64,000 nucleotides of DNA from NCBI GenBank assembly GCA_019739295.1, contig JAHHDV010000027.1:1-64000 (forward strand). The letters run 5' to 3'. Below the pieces are notes generated by a model. It saw only the letters and a program-made list of their open reading frames with translations. It had not been told where the DNA came from and searched no databases. The stretch's first letter is position 1; each line of letters starts with the position of its first letter. The position numbers and the translations under genes are program-made. Shown here piece by piece: positions 19,455 through 29,358 of the stretch. Source of the stretch: Taibaiella sp. (GTDB lineage Bacteria > Bacteroidota > Bacteroidia > Chitinophagales > Chitinophagaceae).

Positions 19455-19652
19455 GGAAGCGCAAGGGATGTTTCATTGTCTGACCCTCAGGTTCTTTTGG
19501 ACTAAAACACGGTTTGGGCAAGCTTTGAAATTTTCTGGTTTGTCATACCATATTATTTTTTCTAATTCAATTGGTGTTCATACAGAATCAGATAAAAGGT
19601 ATAGGTAAGACCTGGCAAAGCCCTGCATTTTTACAATCATAGAAATTATCAA

Positions 19653-19660
19653 TACCTTTG
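19653..19660 (+). promoter_or_regulatory. -7 promoter box (TACCTTTG) upstream of phnA-like gene
   Basis: Exact TAnnTTTG element 27 bp before the ATG at 19688, leaving a leader of about 20 nt. A T-rich stretch around 19628-19632 sits where a -33 element would be. Confidence 0.5.
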
Positions 19661-19687
19661 CGGCAAATTTTTATATCCTGATCCACT

Positions 19688-20278
19688 ATGAGCATTGAAG
19701 CAACTTTAAAAAGCAGGAGCAACGGACAATGTGAACTCTGTACTTCCGATCAGGCCCTCGGGGTATATGAGGTGCCGCCTGTAGCAGCGAACGTTACTGA
19801 CAGAGAGATTTACATCTGTGTTAAATGCAAGCAGCAGCTGGATAAGAAAGAAGAACTGGACAGCAGCCACTGGAGAAAGTTAAATGAAACGATGTGGAGT
19901 GAATATCCTTCCGTACAGGTAGCGGCATGGCGTATGCTCAACCGGTTGAGGGATGAAAGCTGGGCCGCTGAAGCGCTGGACATGCTCTACCTGGATGAGG
20001 AGCAGCTTGAGTGGGCTAAGGCTACCGGAGATCATGAAGGGGATGGTTCCGTAGAACTGCACAGGGATTGTAACGGACATCAGTTATTCGACGGAGACTC
20101 TGTAGTCCTGATCAAATCCCTGGATGTAAAAGGCTCTACGCTCAATGCGCGTATGGGAACCGTAGTGAAGAACATCCGGCTGGTCCCGGATAATACTGAA
20201 CAAATCGAGGGAAGGGTCGAAGGACAGCTGATCGTTATCCTTACCCAATACCTCCGGAAACAGCAGGCAGGAACTTAA
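19688..20278 (+). CDS. PhnA-domain protein (YjdM-like)
   Basis: The 196-aa protein starts with a zinc-ribbon-like segment (CELC at ~15-18, and CVKC at ~44-47). It ends with the PhnA domain proper: DCNGHQLFDGDSVVLIKSLDVKG, GTVVKNIRLVPDN, and EGQLIVILTQYLRK. Despite the name, this family is not shown to act on phosphonates and its biochemical role is unsettled. The middle ~60 residues (WRMLNRLRDESWAAEALDMLYLDEEQ) are the extra helical region of the longer family members. It has its own -7 box and converges on the HAD gene. Confidence 0.85.
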   Translation: MSIEATLKSRSNGQCELCTSDQALGVYEVPPVAANVTDREIYICVKCKQQLDKKEELDSSHWRKLNETMWSEYPSVQVAAWRMLNRLRDESWAAEALDMLYLDEEQLEWAKATGDHEGDGSVELHRDCNGHQLFDGDSVVLIKSLDVKGSTLNARMGTVVKNIRLVPDNTEQIEGRVEGQLIVILTQYLRKQQAGT

Positions 20279-20304
20279 AAAGAGACCAGGCACTTCCCTG
20301 CTTC

Positions 20305-20970
20305 CTATAAAGAGTGCCAGGCATCTGTGTCCATCCATTCCATGGAGGGCACTTTTTTGTCTGCAAGACCAAATGCGGGCAGGTTCATTTTAGCCGCTTC
20401 CGGTACGATGATGACTTTCATTCTTGCGGCTTTGGCAGATACCATACCATTGACCGAATCTTCTACTGCCACACAGTTGTAGGGCTGGACACCGAGCTTC
20501 TGCGCACATTTCAGGTATATCTCCGGGTGCGGCTTGGCTAAAGCCACCTCATCCCCGCATACGGTATGATCAAAGAAATGATCGATTCCAAAATGCTTCA
20601 GCAACGTTTCCATCATTCTCCTGGTACTGGAAGTCGCTACACCAATGGGAATATTCCGGGCTTTCAGATAAGACAGATGATGCGTAATCCCCGGCATGAC
20701 CTTTGCATTGCGGCAGGCATTCGCTATAATATCTTCCAAAATGTCTTCCGCTACCTGGTGAGCGGTGGCCGGGCCGGACCATGGAAACTTGTCTGCCCAG
20801 AAATCCGTTACCTCATGAATCCTGAGCCCGGTGGTGAACCTGAGGTCCGCGTAAGTAACATTGATATTATGGCTACGGGCTATATTCATCATGCTTTCTC
20901 CCCACAAAGGTTCTGTGTCTAAGAGCACACCGTCCATATCGAATATGACCCCTAAATCCTGAATCATCAT
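20305..20970 (-). CDS. hxpB: HAD-family sugar phosphatase (HxpB-like)
   Basis: The open frame extends to 21048, but the conserved N terminus begins MMIQDLGVIFDMDGV, so I place the start at 20970 (221 aa). Motif I is DMDGVLLDTE with the nucleophile Asp, motif II is the S/T in VATSSTRRM, and the motif III Lys and motif IV Asp pair lie in KPHPEIYLKCA and VAVEDSVNGM. The helical cap sits after motif I. The sequence is close to hexitol/2-deoxyglucose-6-phosphate phosphatases such as HxpB; the exact substrate is uncertain. Single gene between convergent and divergent neighbours. Confidence 0.88.
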   Translation of the reverse strand: MMIQDLGVIFDMDGVLLDTEPLWGESMMNIARSHNINVTYADLRFTTGLRIHEVTDFWADKFPWSGPATAHQVAEDILEDIIANACRNAKVMPGITHHLSYLKARNIPIGVATSSTRRMMETLLKHFGIDHFFDHTVCGDEVALAKPHPEIYLKCAQKLGVQPYNCVAVEDSVNGMVSAKAARMKVIIVPEAAKMNLPAFGLADKKVPSMEWMDTDAWHSL

Positions 20971-21189
20971 ACCGCGAAAATAATGGTTATCCTGATGGCA
21001 CACGCAGATGCAGGGTTTATTTTTGTATAAAATTAAATCACCCGCCATTCCTGAACGGATTATTACCGGCTATTGCTTACTGACAGAAGCATTTCTTTTC
21101 TTAAATTTAAAGCAACAGAGGTGAAAGGAGGTGATGAAACTAATTCCCGGCCTGCTGTTTATTCAAATCAAAGCTTTACTTTTGACCTT

Positions 21190-21816
21190 ATGCCGATATA
21201 CCAGCATTTCCTGCATCAAGATGCCGAGGTCGCTATCTGGAAAATAGAAGAACCCGAGTCATTTTTTCAGGAGTCCACAGGACTGGTTTCTTTCATCCGG
21301 ACAGAAAAAAGACGTATAGAATACTATGCCGGGAGATATGTATTGGCACATATGATTCCCGGGCTGGATCTCAGCACGATCCGGGTAGACCATATCGGCA
21401 AGCCTTACCTTCCGGACGGCAGGTACCATTTCTCCATATCTCATTCATTCCCTTATATCGCCGTAGCGATTCATACGGCACAGCCTATCGGCATAGATAT
21501 ACAGGTATTCAAACCCAAGATCCTGAAGCTGAGTGAGAAATTTCTTCACCAGGATGAATATGGCCTGATCCGGGAATCTGTTGCGACCATTACCCTGCTC
21601 TGGTGCGCCAAAGAAGCCATGTTCAAATGGAGAGGAACGGGAGGACAGGATTTCTCGGAGCAGCTGCGCATCCTCCGGGTTCATTCTGATGAAAGACTAT
21701 TTGAAATAGACTGTACCATTATAGATCCGGATCTGAAGAACAATCCCCTATCTCTGCTGGGAAAGATAGAAGATGACTTCGCACTGGCAGTAGGCACTGC
21801 CCCTATTGTACTGTAA
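21190..21816 (+). CDS. 4'-phosphopantetheinyl transferase superfamily protein
   Basis: The open frame runs from 21073, but the first 39 codons look non-coding and the family homology starts at MPIYQHFL, so I choose 21190 (208 aa). It carries the Sfp/AcpT signatures: HFSISHSFPYIAVAI, the Mg-binding GIDIQVF, and WCAKEAMFKWRG. Such enzymes load phosphopantetheine from CoA onto acyl or peptidyl carrier proteins. There are no carrier-protein or synthase genes nearby, so the target may be fatty-acid ACP or a distant cluster. The product would be cytoplasmic. Confidence 0.85.
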   Translation: MPIYQHFLHQDAEVAIWKIEEPESFFQESTGLVSFIRTEKRRIEYYAGRYVLAHMIPGLDLSTIRVDHIGKPYLPDGRYHFSISHSFPYIAVAIHTAQPIGIDIQVFKPKILKLSEKFLHQDEYGLIRESVATITLLWCAKEAMFKWRGTGGQDFSEQLRILRVHSDERLFEIDCTIIDPDLKNNPLSLLGKIEDDFALAVGTAPIVL

Positions 21817-21831
21817 ACATATCAACAGGGT

Positions 21832-22488
21832 CTACTTTTTGACCGTATCGGCTTTTTCCTGCTCTTCCGCTTTTTTCCTGCCCATATCGGAGAACGTCTT
21901 CATCATCACTTCATCCGTAAGCTTCTTGTTGATCCACTCATTGAATTTAGGTGTGAAGTCGGCAGTAATGTCCATCTCCGGCCTCGAGAATGTTGCCGCG
22001 GATTTGATCAGGATCAGGTCATATTTGGCCTCATTGTTGTATTCTTTGGTAAAAGCGTCCATCATTGCCGTTAGGGTCATAGAGAACTCCTGCTGCTTTT
22101 GCATTAATGCCATAGAAAGAGATTCCTGCTTTTTCTGCAGGTTGATCTGCATACTTTCAAGACGTTTATTGGTATTGGCGATTTCCACATCAGAGATGTC
22201 TTTATTACCGATCCTTTGCTGAAGGTTAGCAGCCGCACTCTGGATGCTTCTCTGGATACCGATAAGCTCATTTTGTATGGCTTCGCCTTCCTTATTGAAT
22301 TCACCCATTTTGGTTTTGTAATAATCGAGGGCATTCTGCATAGAGTCTATATCCAATACCGCAACCTTCCACCCTGCCTGCTCGTCTGTATTCTTGTTCT
22401 CGGTATCAGCAGTTTTCCTATCCTTACAAGCCGTGGCCAGGGATACCAGCAATATTGCGGTTACTATGGAAACAATTTTATTCTTCAT
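21832..22488 (-). CDS. OmpH/Skp-like periplasmic lipoprotein
   Basis: The 218-aa protein has a lipoprotein signal with C21 (SLATAC). An OmpH-like core follows: AVLDIDSMQNALDYYKTKMGEF, then a long coiled-coil (about residues 65-150, rich in Q, K, E), and a C-terminal strand region KYDLILIKSAATFSRPEMDIT. Skp/OmpH proteins are chaperones for outer-membrane proteins. A lipid-anchored form is common in Bacteroidota. It is probably monocistronic, with a clear -7 box upstream. Confidence 0.82.
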   Translation of the reverse strand: MKNKIVSIVTAILLVSLATACKDRKTADTENKNTDEQAGWKVAVLDIDSMQNALDYYKTKMGEFNKEGEAIQNELIGIQRSIQSAAANLQQRIGNKDISDVEIANTNKRLESMQINLQKKQESLSMALMQKQQEFSMTLTAMMDAFTKEYNNEAKYDLILIKSAATFSRPEMDITADFTPKFNEWINKKLTDEVMMKTFSDMGRKKAEEQEKADTVKK

Positions 22489-22510
22489 ATTCAGATCTTT
22501 TATAGCACCG

Positions 22511-22518
22511 CAAAGGTA
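22511..22518 (-). promoter_or_regulatory. -7 promoter box (TACCTTTG) of the ompH-like gene
   Basis: On the minus strand this reads TACCTTTG, an exact TAnnTTTG match, 23 bp upstream of the ATG at 22488. A run of T lies at the expected -33 position (about 22533-22537). Confidence 0.5.
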
Positions 22519-22600
22519 GAAAATACGATAGGAAAAATGAAATGTATCTTCACCATTCTTTGTAAAGAACTTTCAGTGATACTACAGGAACCGGGAATAA

Positions 22601-23596
22601 TTATTGAGCTATTGCTTTTGCAGTCAGAGAAGACCTGATCTCTGCAGGTGTGGTACTGAATTTCTTTTTAAATGCCGCAGTGAAATGATGCGGGTACTTA
22701 TACCCTAACTGGTAAGCGATCTCATAGATCGGCATATCCGAATGGGTGATCATCTTGTATGCACTGTTCATCTTGAGCTCATTCCAGTATCCGAATACGG
22801 TATTGCCGGTCATTTCCTTGAAGCCCTTCTTCAACGTACATTCATTCGTCCCTACCATATGTGCCAGGTCGATCAGGGAGCAAGGCGAGAACGTATTCTC
22901 TTCTATGATCTTCTTGGCTTTAAGGATCTTGTCTTTGTGCGAATGATGCACTGATTGCAGCTCCTGGATATCCCGTTCGGAATAGTATTCAATCTGATGC
23001 AGTAAGAGCTCCAGAACCTTGGATTCCACGAAAAGCTTCTTGATGCTGCCTGTCTTGTTTGTCCGGATGATATCCTGGATAGCCCGTTGCATAGCTGATG
23101 TGATCGTACCGTTTTCCAGGGAGATTTTACCAGCCTGATTTTTTTCTATCCGGGTAATGAACCGGTGGAATATTTCATTCTCCGGGAGGTACTTCAGAAA
23201 GAAAGCCGGGTGAAATGCCACCTCAAAAAAATGCATGGCCGGGCAGCCTGCTGTTTGTAATTCCAGGTCATCCTTGGGACGGTAAGCAATGGTCTGCTGA
23301 TTACACTTAAGCTCCAGCGGCTCATCGTTCTGCCGGCCTTTGATATTGACATCTCCGCAGAACTGAAAGATCAGGATGACCAGGTCCTGGTGATTGGAAA
23401 AATGAACCAGCTTGTCCTGATGACTGGAAGCATTGCCATAGAAGATAGAGAAATCCTTGTAGATCAATTCTGTTACGGAAACAGAACCACTGGGAGCAGT
23501 ATAGCTTTTCTCAAATCCTGCAGCAGGAATAATGGGATGCCTTACTTTGGAACAAAGTAAATCATCTGTTGCAGTAAATATTTTTTTGAATATCAT
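22601..23596 (-). CDS. AraC-family transcriptional regulator
   Basis: The open frame extends to 23791, but that extension overlaps the end of the ogt gene. The natural start is the ATG at 23596 (MIFKKIFTATDD; 331 aa). The N-terminal ~210 residues form a sensor domain. The last ~100 residues hold two helix-turn-helix motifs (SLIDLAHMVGTNECTLKKGFKEMTG and MPIYEIAYQLGYKYPHHFTAAFKKKF), the second typical of AraC/XylS proteins. It lies 97 bp downstream of ogt on the same strand and may be co-transcribed. The effector and targets cannot be read from the sequence. Confidence 0.85.
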   Translation of the reverse strand: MIFKKIFTATDDLLCSKVRHPIIPAAGFEKSYTAPSGSVSVTELIYKDFSIFYGNASSHQDKLVHFSNHQDLVILIFQFCGDVNIKGRQNDEPLELKCNQQTIAYRPKDDLELQTAGCPAMHFFEVAFHPAFFLKYLPENEIFHRFITRIEKNQAGKISLENGTITSAMQRAIQDIIRTNKTGSIKKLFVESKVLELLLHQIEYYSERDIQELQSVHHSHKDKILKAKKIIEENTFSPCSLIDLAHMVGTNECTLKKGFKEMTGNTVFGYWNELKMNSAYKMITHSDMPIYEIAYQLGYKYPHHFTAAFKKKFSTTPAEIRSSLTAKAIAQ

Positions 23597-23693
23597 ATAC
23601 CACTTATCCTCAATCGGCTGCAAATATACCAAAATAATCTGGGGAGCAAGGTATTTAGTTCTTTTATGATCATATAAAGCCTGGCAACACCGG

Positions 23694-24224
23694 TTATAGA
23701 TCAAATAAACGGGATTGCTGCAATGCTCCTTCCATCTGAAGCAGTTTATGCTTGGCCGGAAGACCACCGGCATAGCCTGTAAGATCTCCATTGCTGCCTA
23801 TGACCCGGTGACAGGGGATAACGATAGAAATGGCATTGGCCCCGTTTGCCGTTGCTACGGCGCGGATAGCTTTCTCATCCCCCAATTGCCGGCTAAGATT
23901 CAGGTAGGACATGGTCCGGCCATAAGGAATGTCCAGTAGCGCCTTCCATACTTTCTTTTGGAAATCCGATCCGGTCATCAGTACCGGGAGATCAAAATCA
24001 GTCCTGGTCCCATCCAGGTACGCTTCAAGCTGGCGGATCACTTCCTTGTGAAAAGGAGTGGTCCTCTCGACAAATGATGCCTGAAGCAATCTGGCGACCC
24101 GGTCATCAATCTGCTTCCGCTGCCTCCGGTATTCCCAGTCCAGCATACAGAGCTGTCCCTCCAGGTCACCTATGATCAAAGTCCCGAGCCTGCTCTTATA
24201 AACATGGGTATAAATGGTATGCAT
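23694..24224 (-). CDS. ogt: Methylated-DNA--protein-cysteine methyltransferase
   Basis: Start placed at the ATG at 24224 (MHTIYTHVYKSRLG; 176 aa); the frame is open to 24275 but the extra residues are not family-like and lie over the promoter. The active-site motif is IPCHRVIG with acceptor C138, preceded by the helix-turn-helix region YGRTMSYLNLSRQLGDEKAIRAV and followed by GYAGGLPAK. The enzyme repairs O6-alkylguanine by transferring the alkyl group to its own cysteine. An AraC-type regulator follows; in an Ada-like arrangement it could respond to alkylation, but it lacks an Ada zinc domain. Confidence 0.93.
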   Translation of the reverse strand: MHTIYTHVYKSRLGTLIIGDLEGQLCMLDWEYRRQRKQIDDRVARLLQASFVERTTPFHKEVIRQLEAYLDGTRTDFDLPVLMTGSDFQKKVWKALLDIPYGRTMSYLNLSRQLGDEKAIRAVATANGANAISIVIPCHRVIGSNGDLTGYAGGLPAKHKLLQMEGALQQSRLFDL

Positions 24225-24241
24225 AAAGGAAAATTTCAAAA

Positions 24242-24249
24242 CAAAGATA
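24242..24249 (-). promoter_or_regulatory. -7 promoter box (TATCTTTG) of ogt
   Basis: On the minus strand this reads TATCTTTG, an exact TAnnTTTG match, 17 bp upstream of the ATG at 24224. It supports that start over the longer frame. Confidence 0.45.
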
Positions 24250-24396
24250 GGATAAAGAAAAAACCTGGAGCTCATCGTACCCTTGAAGAACCGGAGACAG
24301 TTATTTCAGGATAAAAAATAAGCGATATATTCAAGATTCAACACTTTATTAACAAAAATTCTTAAATTGCGGATCAGCCTGCTATAAATAAGGACA

Positions 24397-26061
24397 ATGT
24401 ACATTTTTTCATTTAAACGGTTCTTCGTGGTTTTTTTGCTGGCCCAGCTTTTTATCAAAGGCGGATATGGTCAGAACCTGGTGATCAATCCTTCTTTTGA
24501 GGAGCATGTAATGTGCCCTATTGAGCTAGGATGCATTGGCCCTCCGACTACTTCTAGCACATGTGTTTTAAAATGGTTTAGGCCTTCCTCAGCAACGACT
24601 GATTATTTTCATTCTTGTGTAGGTACAATTAGTTTTGTATCCGTTCCGAAACACTTTACGGGATATCAATATCCCAAAACAGGAGACGCTTATGTAGGAA
24701 TTTTTATGTCTTATGCAGTGGGTAGTCCATTGTACTGTGAATATATACAGGGAAAATTACATACTCCGCTTATCAGTGATCACGAATACTATTGCAACTA
24801 TTGGGTCAATCGCTCCAACAATTTTGAAACAAACTCCCTCAACAAACTTGAAGCTTATTTTAGCGTAGATTATGTGAATGAACCTTCATTAGAGACAATA
24901 TTAGACTTTTTAATACCACAAATTTCCTCTGTTAGCAGCGAATTTTTTGATGACACTCTGGAATGGCAATGTGTAAGCGGAACATTTATTGCTGAAGGCG
25001 CTGAAGAATGGATAACCATCGGCTTATTTTCAACCCTGGATGAATCCGATGTAAAATATCCAGAAGATCTAACTTCTTACTTCACATGGTATTATTATAT
25101 AGATGATGTATGTGTACTGGATTTAGATAACACACCTTCTTTCATCCATACGTTTTCTGATTCTTTTTGTTCGGGTAGTCATTTAACCTTATCGCCCAGC
25201 GAAGAAGGAGATTTTGATTATGTATGGAATGATGGCTCTAAAGAAGCTTCCCTTATCATTTACGAAGAAGGCATATATTGGGTCAAAATAATTGATAAGC
25301 ATCAGTGCAGCTTTTCTATAGATTCTTTCCTCGTTAAAGCGGTCCAGCCTGCGACCATTATATCAACTACAGATACGGTGGGGTGTTATGATATTCCTAT
25401 GCATATCGGCCAATACTATCCTCATGCGCTTGCATACAAATGGAATACAGGCGAGGAAACTATCCAGATCGAAGTAAAACAGGAGGAAACATACTATGCT
25501 TCCATATCTACTTTTTGTACTACTTATGTGGATACCTATTATGTCAGCTTCCAGGAAGACATTGATTTCGATCTCGGACCGGATACGATGATCTGCAAGG
25601 GGGATATCATCGAGCTGATTCCCAGGGATGTGACCGGTGTACACATTGAATTGGACTGGAATGTTCCTTCGACAAATCAATCCATTCAGGTGAATGATTC
25701 AGGTATCTATATCCTGAACGGAACCGACCACTGTGAAAATACTTATTCGGATTCTGTCCTTGTTTCTACAGCATTGTGTGATGATTGTGTACAGATGCCT
25801 ACTGCCTTCAGCCCGAACGGGGACGGGCTCAATGACCTCTATCAGGCAGTAACCTTATGCAGCTTTTATGAATTCAATTTAAGCATTTATAACAGGTACG
25901 GGCAAAGGGTCTATAGTTCGTCCCAGGAATCAGAAGGCTGGGACGGCATGGTCCGGGGAATCCCGGCGGATGCAGGTGCCTATTTTTATCATTTAGAGGC
26001 CACTACGCTACAGAGAAATGAAAGGATTTCATTCAAAGGAGATCTTATGCTGATCCGGTAA
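24397..26061 (+). CDS. T9SS type B (gliding motility-associated C-terminal domain) secreted protein
   Basis: The 554-aa protein has a signal peptide (about 1-25, ending GGYGQ). The mature start is NLVINPSFEEHVMCP. This NPSFE opening and the DDVCVLD near residue 245 mark a carbohydrate-binding-like jelly roll common in Bacteroidota surface proteins. Two Ig-like segments follow (~255-460). A CHU_C tail has MPTAFSPNGDGLNDLYQ, IYNRYGQRVYSS, GWDGMVRGIPADAGAYFYHLEA and KGDLMLIR. It is exported by the type IX system. Codon use is more AT-rich over the first ~900 bp than in neighbouring genes. Confidence 0.85.
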   Translation: MYIFSFKRFFVVFLLAQLFIKGGYGQNLVINPSFEEHVMCPIELGCIGPPTTSSTCVLKWFRPSSATTDYFHSCVGTISFVSVPKHFTGYQYPKTGDAYVGIFMSYAVGSPLYCEYIQGKLHTPLISDHEYYCNYWVNRSNNFETNSLNKLEAYFSVDYVNEPSLETILDFLIPQISSVSSEFFDDTLEWQCVSGTFIAEGAEEWITIGLFSTLDESDVKYPEDLTSYFTWYYYIDDVCVLDLDNTPSFIHTFSDSFCSGSHLTLSPSEEGDFDYVWNDGSKEASLIIYEEGIYWVKIIDKHQCSFSIDSFLVKAVQPATIISTTDTVGCYDIPMHIGQYYPHALAYKWNTGEETIQIEVKQEETYYASISTFCTTYVDTYYVSFQEDIDFDLGPDTMICKGDIIELIPRDVTGVHIELDWNVPSTNQSIQVNDSGIYILNGTDHCENTYSDSVLVSTALCDDCVQMPTAFSPNGDGLNDLYQAVTLCSFYEFNLSIYNRYGQRVYSSSQESEGWDGMVRGIPADAGAYFYHLEATTLQRNERISFKGDLMLIR

Positions 26062-26079
26062 ATCAGGTTTCCCGGATTT

Positions 26080-27463
26080 CTAATATCCCAATGCTTTATA
26101 CACATAATGCTGGGCATCGGTGCGTACATTCATCCGGGCGAACAGGTTATTCTCGGCAGAAGGATATACCCTGTTGGCCAGCATGACAAATACGATCCCG
26201 GTACTGGGGTCTGCCCATGCACAGGTTCCGGTAAATCCCTGGTGACCGAACGTGCTCTTGCTGCAGATGTCCGCGGCCGGACCGCCTTTACCTGCTTCCT
26301 TCTCCGGCTTATCGAATCCATACCCTCTCCTGCTGATGGATGAGCGGTACCCGGTAAACAATGCCACGGTCTCACTCTTGAAATAACGCTTACCGTTATA
26401 CACACCCCCATCCATCAGCATCTGCATGATGGCAGCCAGGTCCATGGCATTGCTGAAGAGCCCTGCATGTCCCGCCACACCACCCAGCATGGCAGCACCC
26501 TGGTCATGGACATAGCCCCTGATCAGTTGCATCCTGAAATAATTATCTCTTTCCGTAGGGACGCACCTGCTTTGTAAGCCCTGCTTCCAGGGATTGTACA
26601 TCATATTCTTCAGATCCATCGGTTTGTAGAAAAAACCGCTGTACATACATATCCAAAGGCATACCTGTAACCTGCTCGATCACCTGTTCGAGGAACAACA
26701 AATCGAGATCACTGTATACATACCTTCCTTTATTCTCCAAAGGAGATGTCAGGATCCTGTCCCAGATCGTATCTACCAGCTTCTCATGGGCGAACAGCTT
26801 ATAGGCTACAGGGATAGGATATACGGTATTTGAATCCTTGCTGTAAAAGGACTTCATCGGCTGCTTGGTCTGCTCATCCAGTGTATATTTGTAGAACGGG
26901 ATCCAGGATTTTAAACCGGCCTGGTGGGTCAGGAGGTCACTGATCCTGATCGTAGCTTTATCTGTACCCTTCACCATAGGAAGGTATGCCATCAGGTTTC
27001 CCTGGAGCATGATCTTACCTTCTTCATACAGCTTCATCACAGCCAGTGTGGTAGCCGCAATCTTTGTCACGGATGCGATGTCATAAAGACTAAGGTTATT
27101 GACCGGGAACTTTTCATCAAAATTATAAGTGCCGTAACTTTTATTCAGGATAAGGACTCCGTCTTTGATCGCCACGACCTGACAGCCCGGCATAGCCTTC
27201 CTGGCGATCGCGTTAGCGATATACTGGTCGAGCTGCTGCAGCATCGCTTTGTCTTTCACCATCTCGGATACTTTCATAGAATCCTTCCTGATGGAAAGCA
27301 GGCTGGAGTCCGTATTCCCGGGCGGAACATCTTTCCTGCTTACCGCTTCTTTACGGACCGGTGCATTCCCGGCTGACTCCAGGATACGCGGATGATTACC
27401 GGTTTGAGACCAGATCGCCGTGCTGCACAACAGGAAGATGAATATGGTGAATAATGGTTTCAT
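26080..27463 (-). CDS. Beta-lactamase-family serine hydrolase (frameshifted)
   Basis: Two overlapping frames (26543-27463 and 26080-26646) join into a 460-aa protein if one base is removed from the six-base T run in the MYVQRFF codons near 26638. Signal peptide ~1-19 (ending IWSQ). Catalytic motifs are S-V-T-K in IASVTKIAATTL, Y-S-D in YVYSDLDLL, and H-Q-G in FGHQGFTGT. The family includes D-aminopeptidases and peptidoglycan-acting enzymes. In other Bacteroidota a domain like this is fused behind a GH3 domain; here it is a separate gene 104 bp downstream of GH3, with its own signal peptide. A role in cell-wall turnover is inferred. Confidence 0.8.
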
Positions 27464-27567
27464 TTCTTTTCTCCCAAAATACCTTTTTGAATATAATATT
27501 CTTTTGAGGTTTAAAACTAAGATTTTATTTAATGATACATCCCTAATGCTCTATTTCATTATCAACA

Positions 27568-29256
27568 TCAATGCGGGAATACGGCAACAGGCAGCACTCC
27601 CCTGGGCCGCATAGCTCCGCTCAATACTTCCGCAGCTGCTTTAAATGTCCGAAACGTCCTCTTCATAGGCAATGAGCACACCTGCTTTTCCGTAAGCAAA
27701 TTTTGCAGCATAGGCGTTCCCAAAAATCACGATCACCACATTGTCATTTTGAGCAGCCTGTTCTACCTTTTCCACTGCTTGCCGGCTTAAACCGTAATTA
27801 CCGTCCTTACCGGGATACCAGCTCAATCCGTCCACACCCATAATCACCAGGTCATAATCCTTTACCTGGCCTGTACTGCTGAGGATGGTCAACTGGGGAT
27901 GCCTGCTTTTTAATGCTGCCAGAAAAATCCTCATTCACGCTACCTGATGGTAAATATGCAACGCGTTTCTGCGGATTGAGGTATCCCAATAGATGAGAAG
28001 ATCCTGTATCCGCAGCAGTAATGGACGCCCGTGCGGCCTTTTTCCTTGAAAGCGGGAATACCGGCATTCAGCTTTCCGGTCAAACCTGCGGTATCCAGAA
28101 TTGGAACAGGCTTATGGAGCCCTACATCAAATTTTGCTCCCAGAATTTTCTTCACTGAATATGCCAGCCTCGCTTCTGTCAGGTTCCCCGATTGGATCTC
28201 TTTCCTGATTTTCCCGACGGCCAATGGCACATCCTCGCTGAAAAGCAGGATATCGTTACCGGCCCGGAATGCCTTGAAATCAACTTCTCCCGGCTCATAA
28301 TACTTTGTCACACCTTCCATATTCAATGCATCTGTGATGATGAGCCCCTGGTACTTCAGTTCTTCCTGAAGCAATTTGGTCACTACCTGGTACGACAAAG
28401 TAGTCGGCAGGTTGGGCACAGGCTCCAATTGTGTAACAGAAAGATGAGCGACCATCACAGAAGCCACGCCGCTGTCTGCCAGTACTTTGAAAGGATAGAG
28501 CTCAAGGCTGTCCAGCTCCGCCTTAGTTTTGTTGATCACAGGCAGATCCAGGTGCGAATCAATATCTACATCGCCATGCCCGGGAAAATGCTTGGCACAG
28601 GCCAGCACCTGATGGTCCTGCATTCCTTTCATATATGCCAGCCCCAACCTTGCTACCCAGGACTTATCCTCACCGAAAGAACGAAAGTTGATCACCGGGT
28701 TTTTGGGATTATTATTGATATCGATATCAGGAGCGAAGTTGATATGCACGCCCAGGCGTTGACACTGCTCAGCGATCAATGCGCCCATCTCATAGACCAA
28801 TGCCTCATCTCTGGCAGCACCCAGCATCATCTGTCTTGGAAAGTTCCGGACCCCTTTTAAACGCATTCCCAGGCCCCATTCCGCATCCATACCGATGAGC
28901 AGGGGGATATGGCTGATACCCTGGTACTTGTTGGTTTGCCTGGCTTGCGCCTCGGCGGTACCCTGCATAAATATCAGTCCGCCTATCTGGTGCTCCTGAA
29001 TCAGCTTTGTGATTGCAGGTTCATTGTATTTCTCTCCCCCGCTATAGGCTGCGACCATAAAAAGCTGGCCGATCCTTTGATCCTGGTTGAGGGACTGGTA
29101 TACGGAATCCACCCACTTATTTTTTTGTTCCTGCAGTTCTTTCTGCTGCTGCGCTTCAAGGAGCCTGGCCTGGGCTTTGGAATCAGGGGCATCACAAGAA
29201 AAGAGTGTCGTAAACGGCAACAGCCATTTGAACAGTTGAATGGTAATATAGCTCAT
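27568..29256 (-). CDS. GH3 beta-N-acetylhexosaminidase-like lipoprotein (frameshifted)
   Basis: Reconstructed 562-aa protein. The first frame (29256 to about 28045) has a lipoprotein signal (TTLFSC) and the NagZ-type GH3 signatures AKHFPGHGDVDIDSHLDLP and GLIITDALNMEGV, where Asp is the likely nucleophile. The frame then breaks three times, near 28045 (GG where the family needs G), near 27932 (five T where four fit) and near 27645. After each break the downstream frame continues naturally, ending RGVLPVAVFPH at 27568. Members release N-acetylglucosamine from glycans or muropeptides. The length of 1689 bp is consistent with exactly three inserted bases. Confidence 0.82.
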
Positions 29257-29358
29257 ATTGTAAAAATAAATGAATCATGAGGCCATTGTATCACCCGGCT
29301 GCATTTTAAGCAATATTTATACCAACATCATTATGTGGAAAATATCCCGGCTCTTATA

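Noticed and set aside
23597..23791. N-terminal extension of the AraC regulator
   Set aside because: The extra 65 codons overlap the ogt coding end and are not regulator-like; the ATG at 23596 is the better start.
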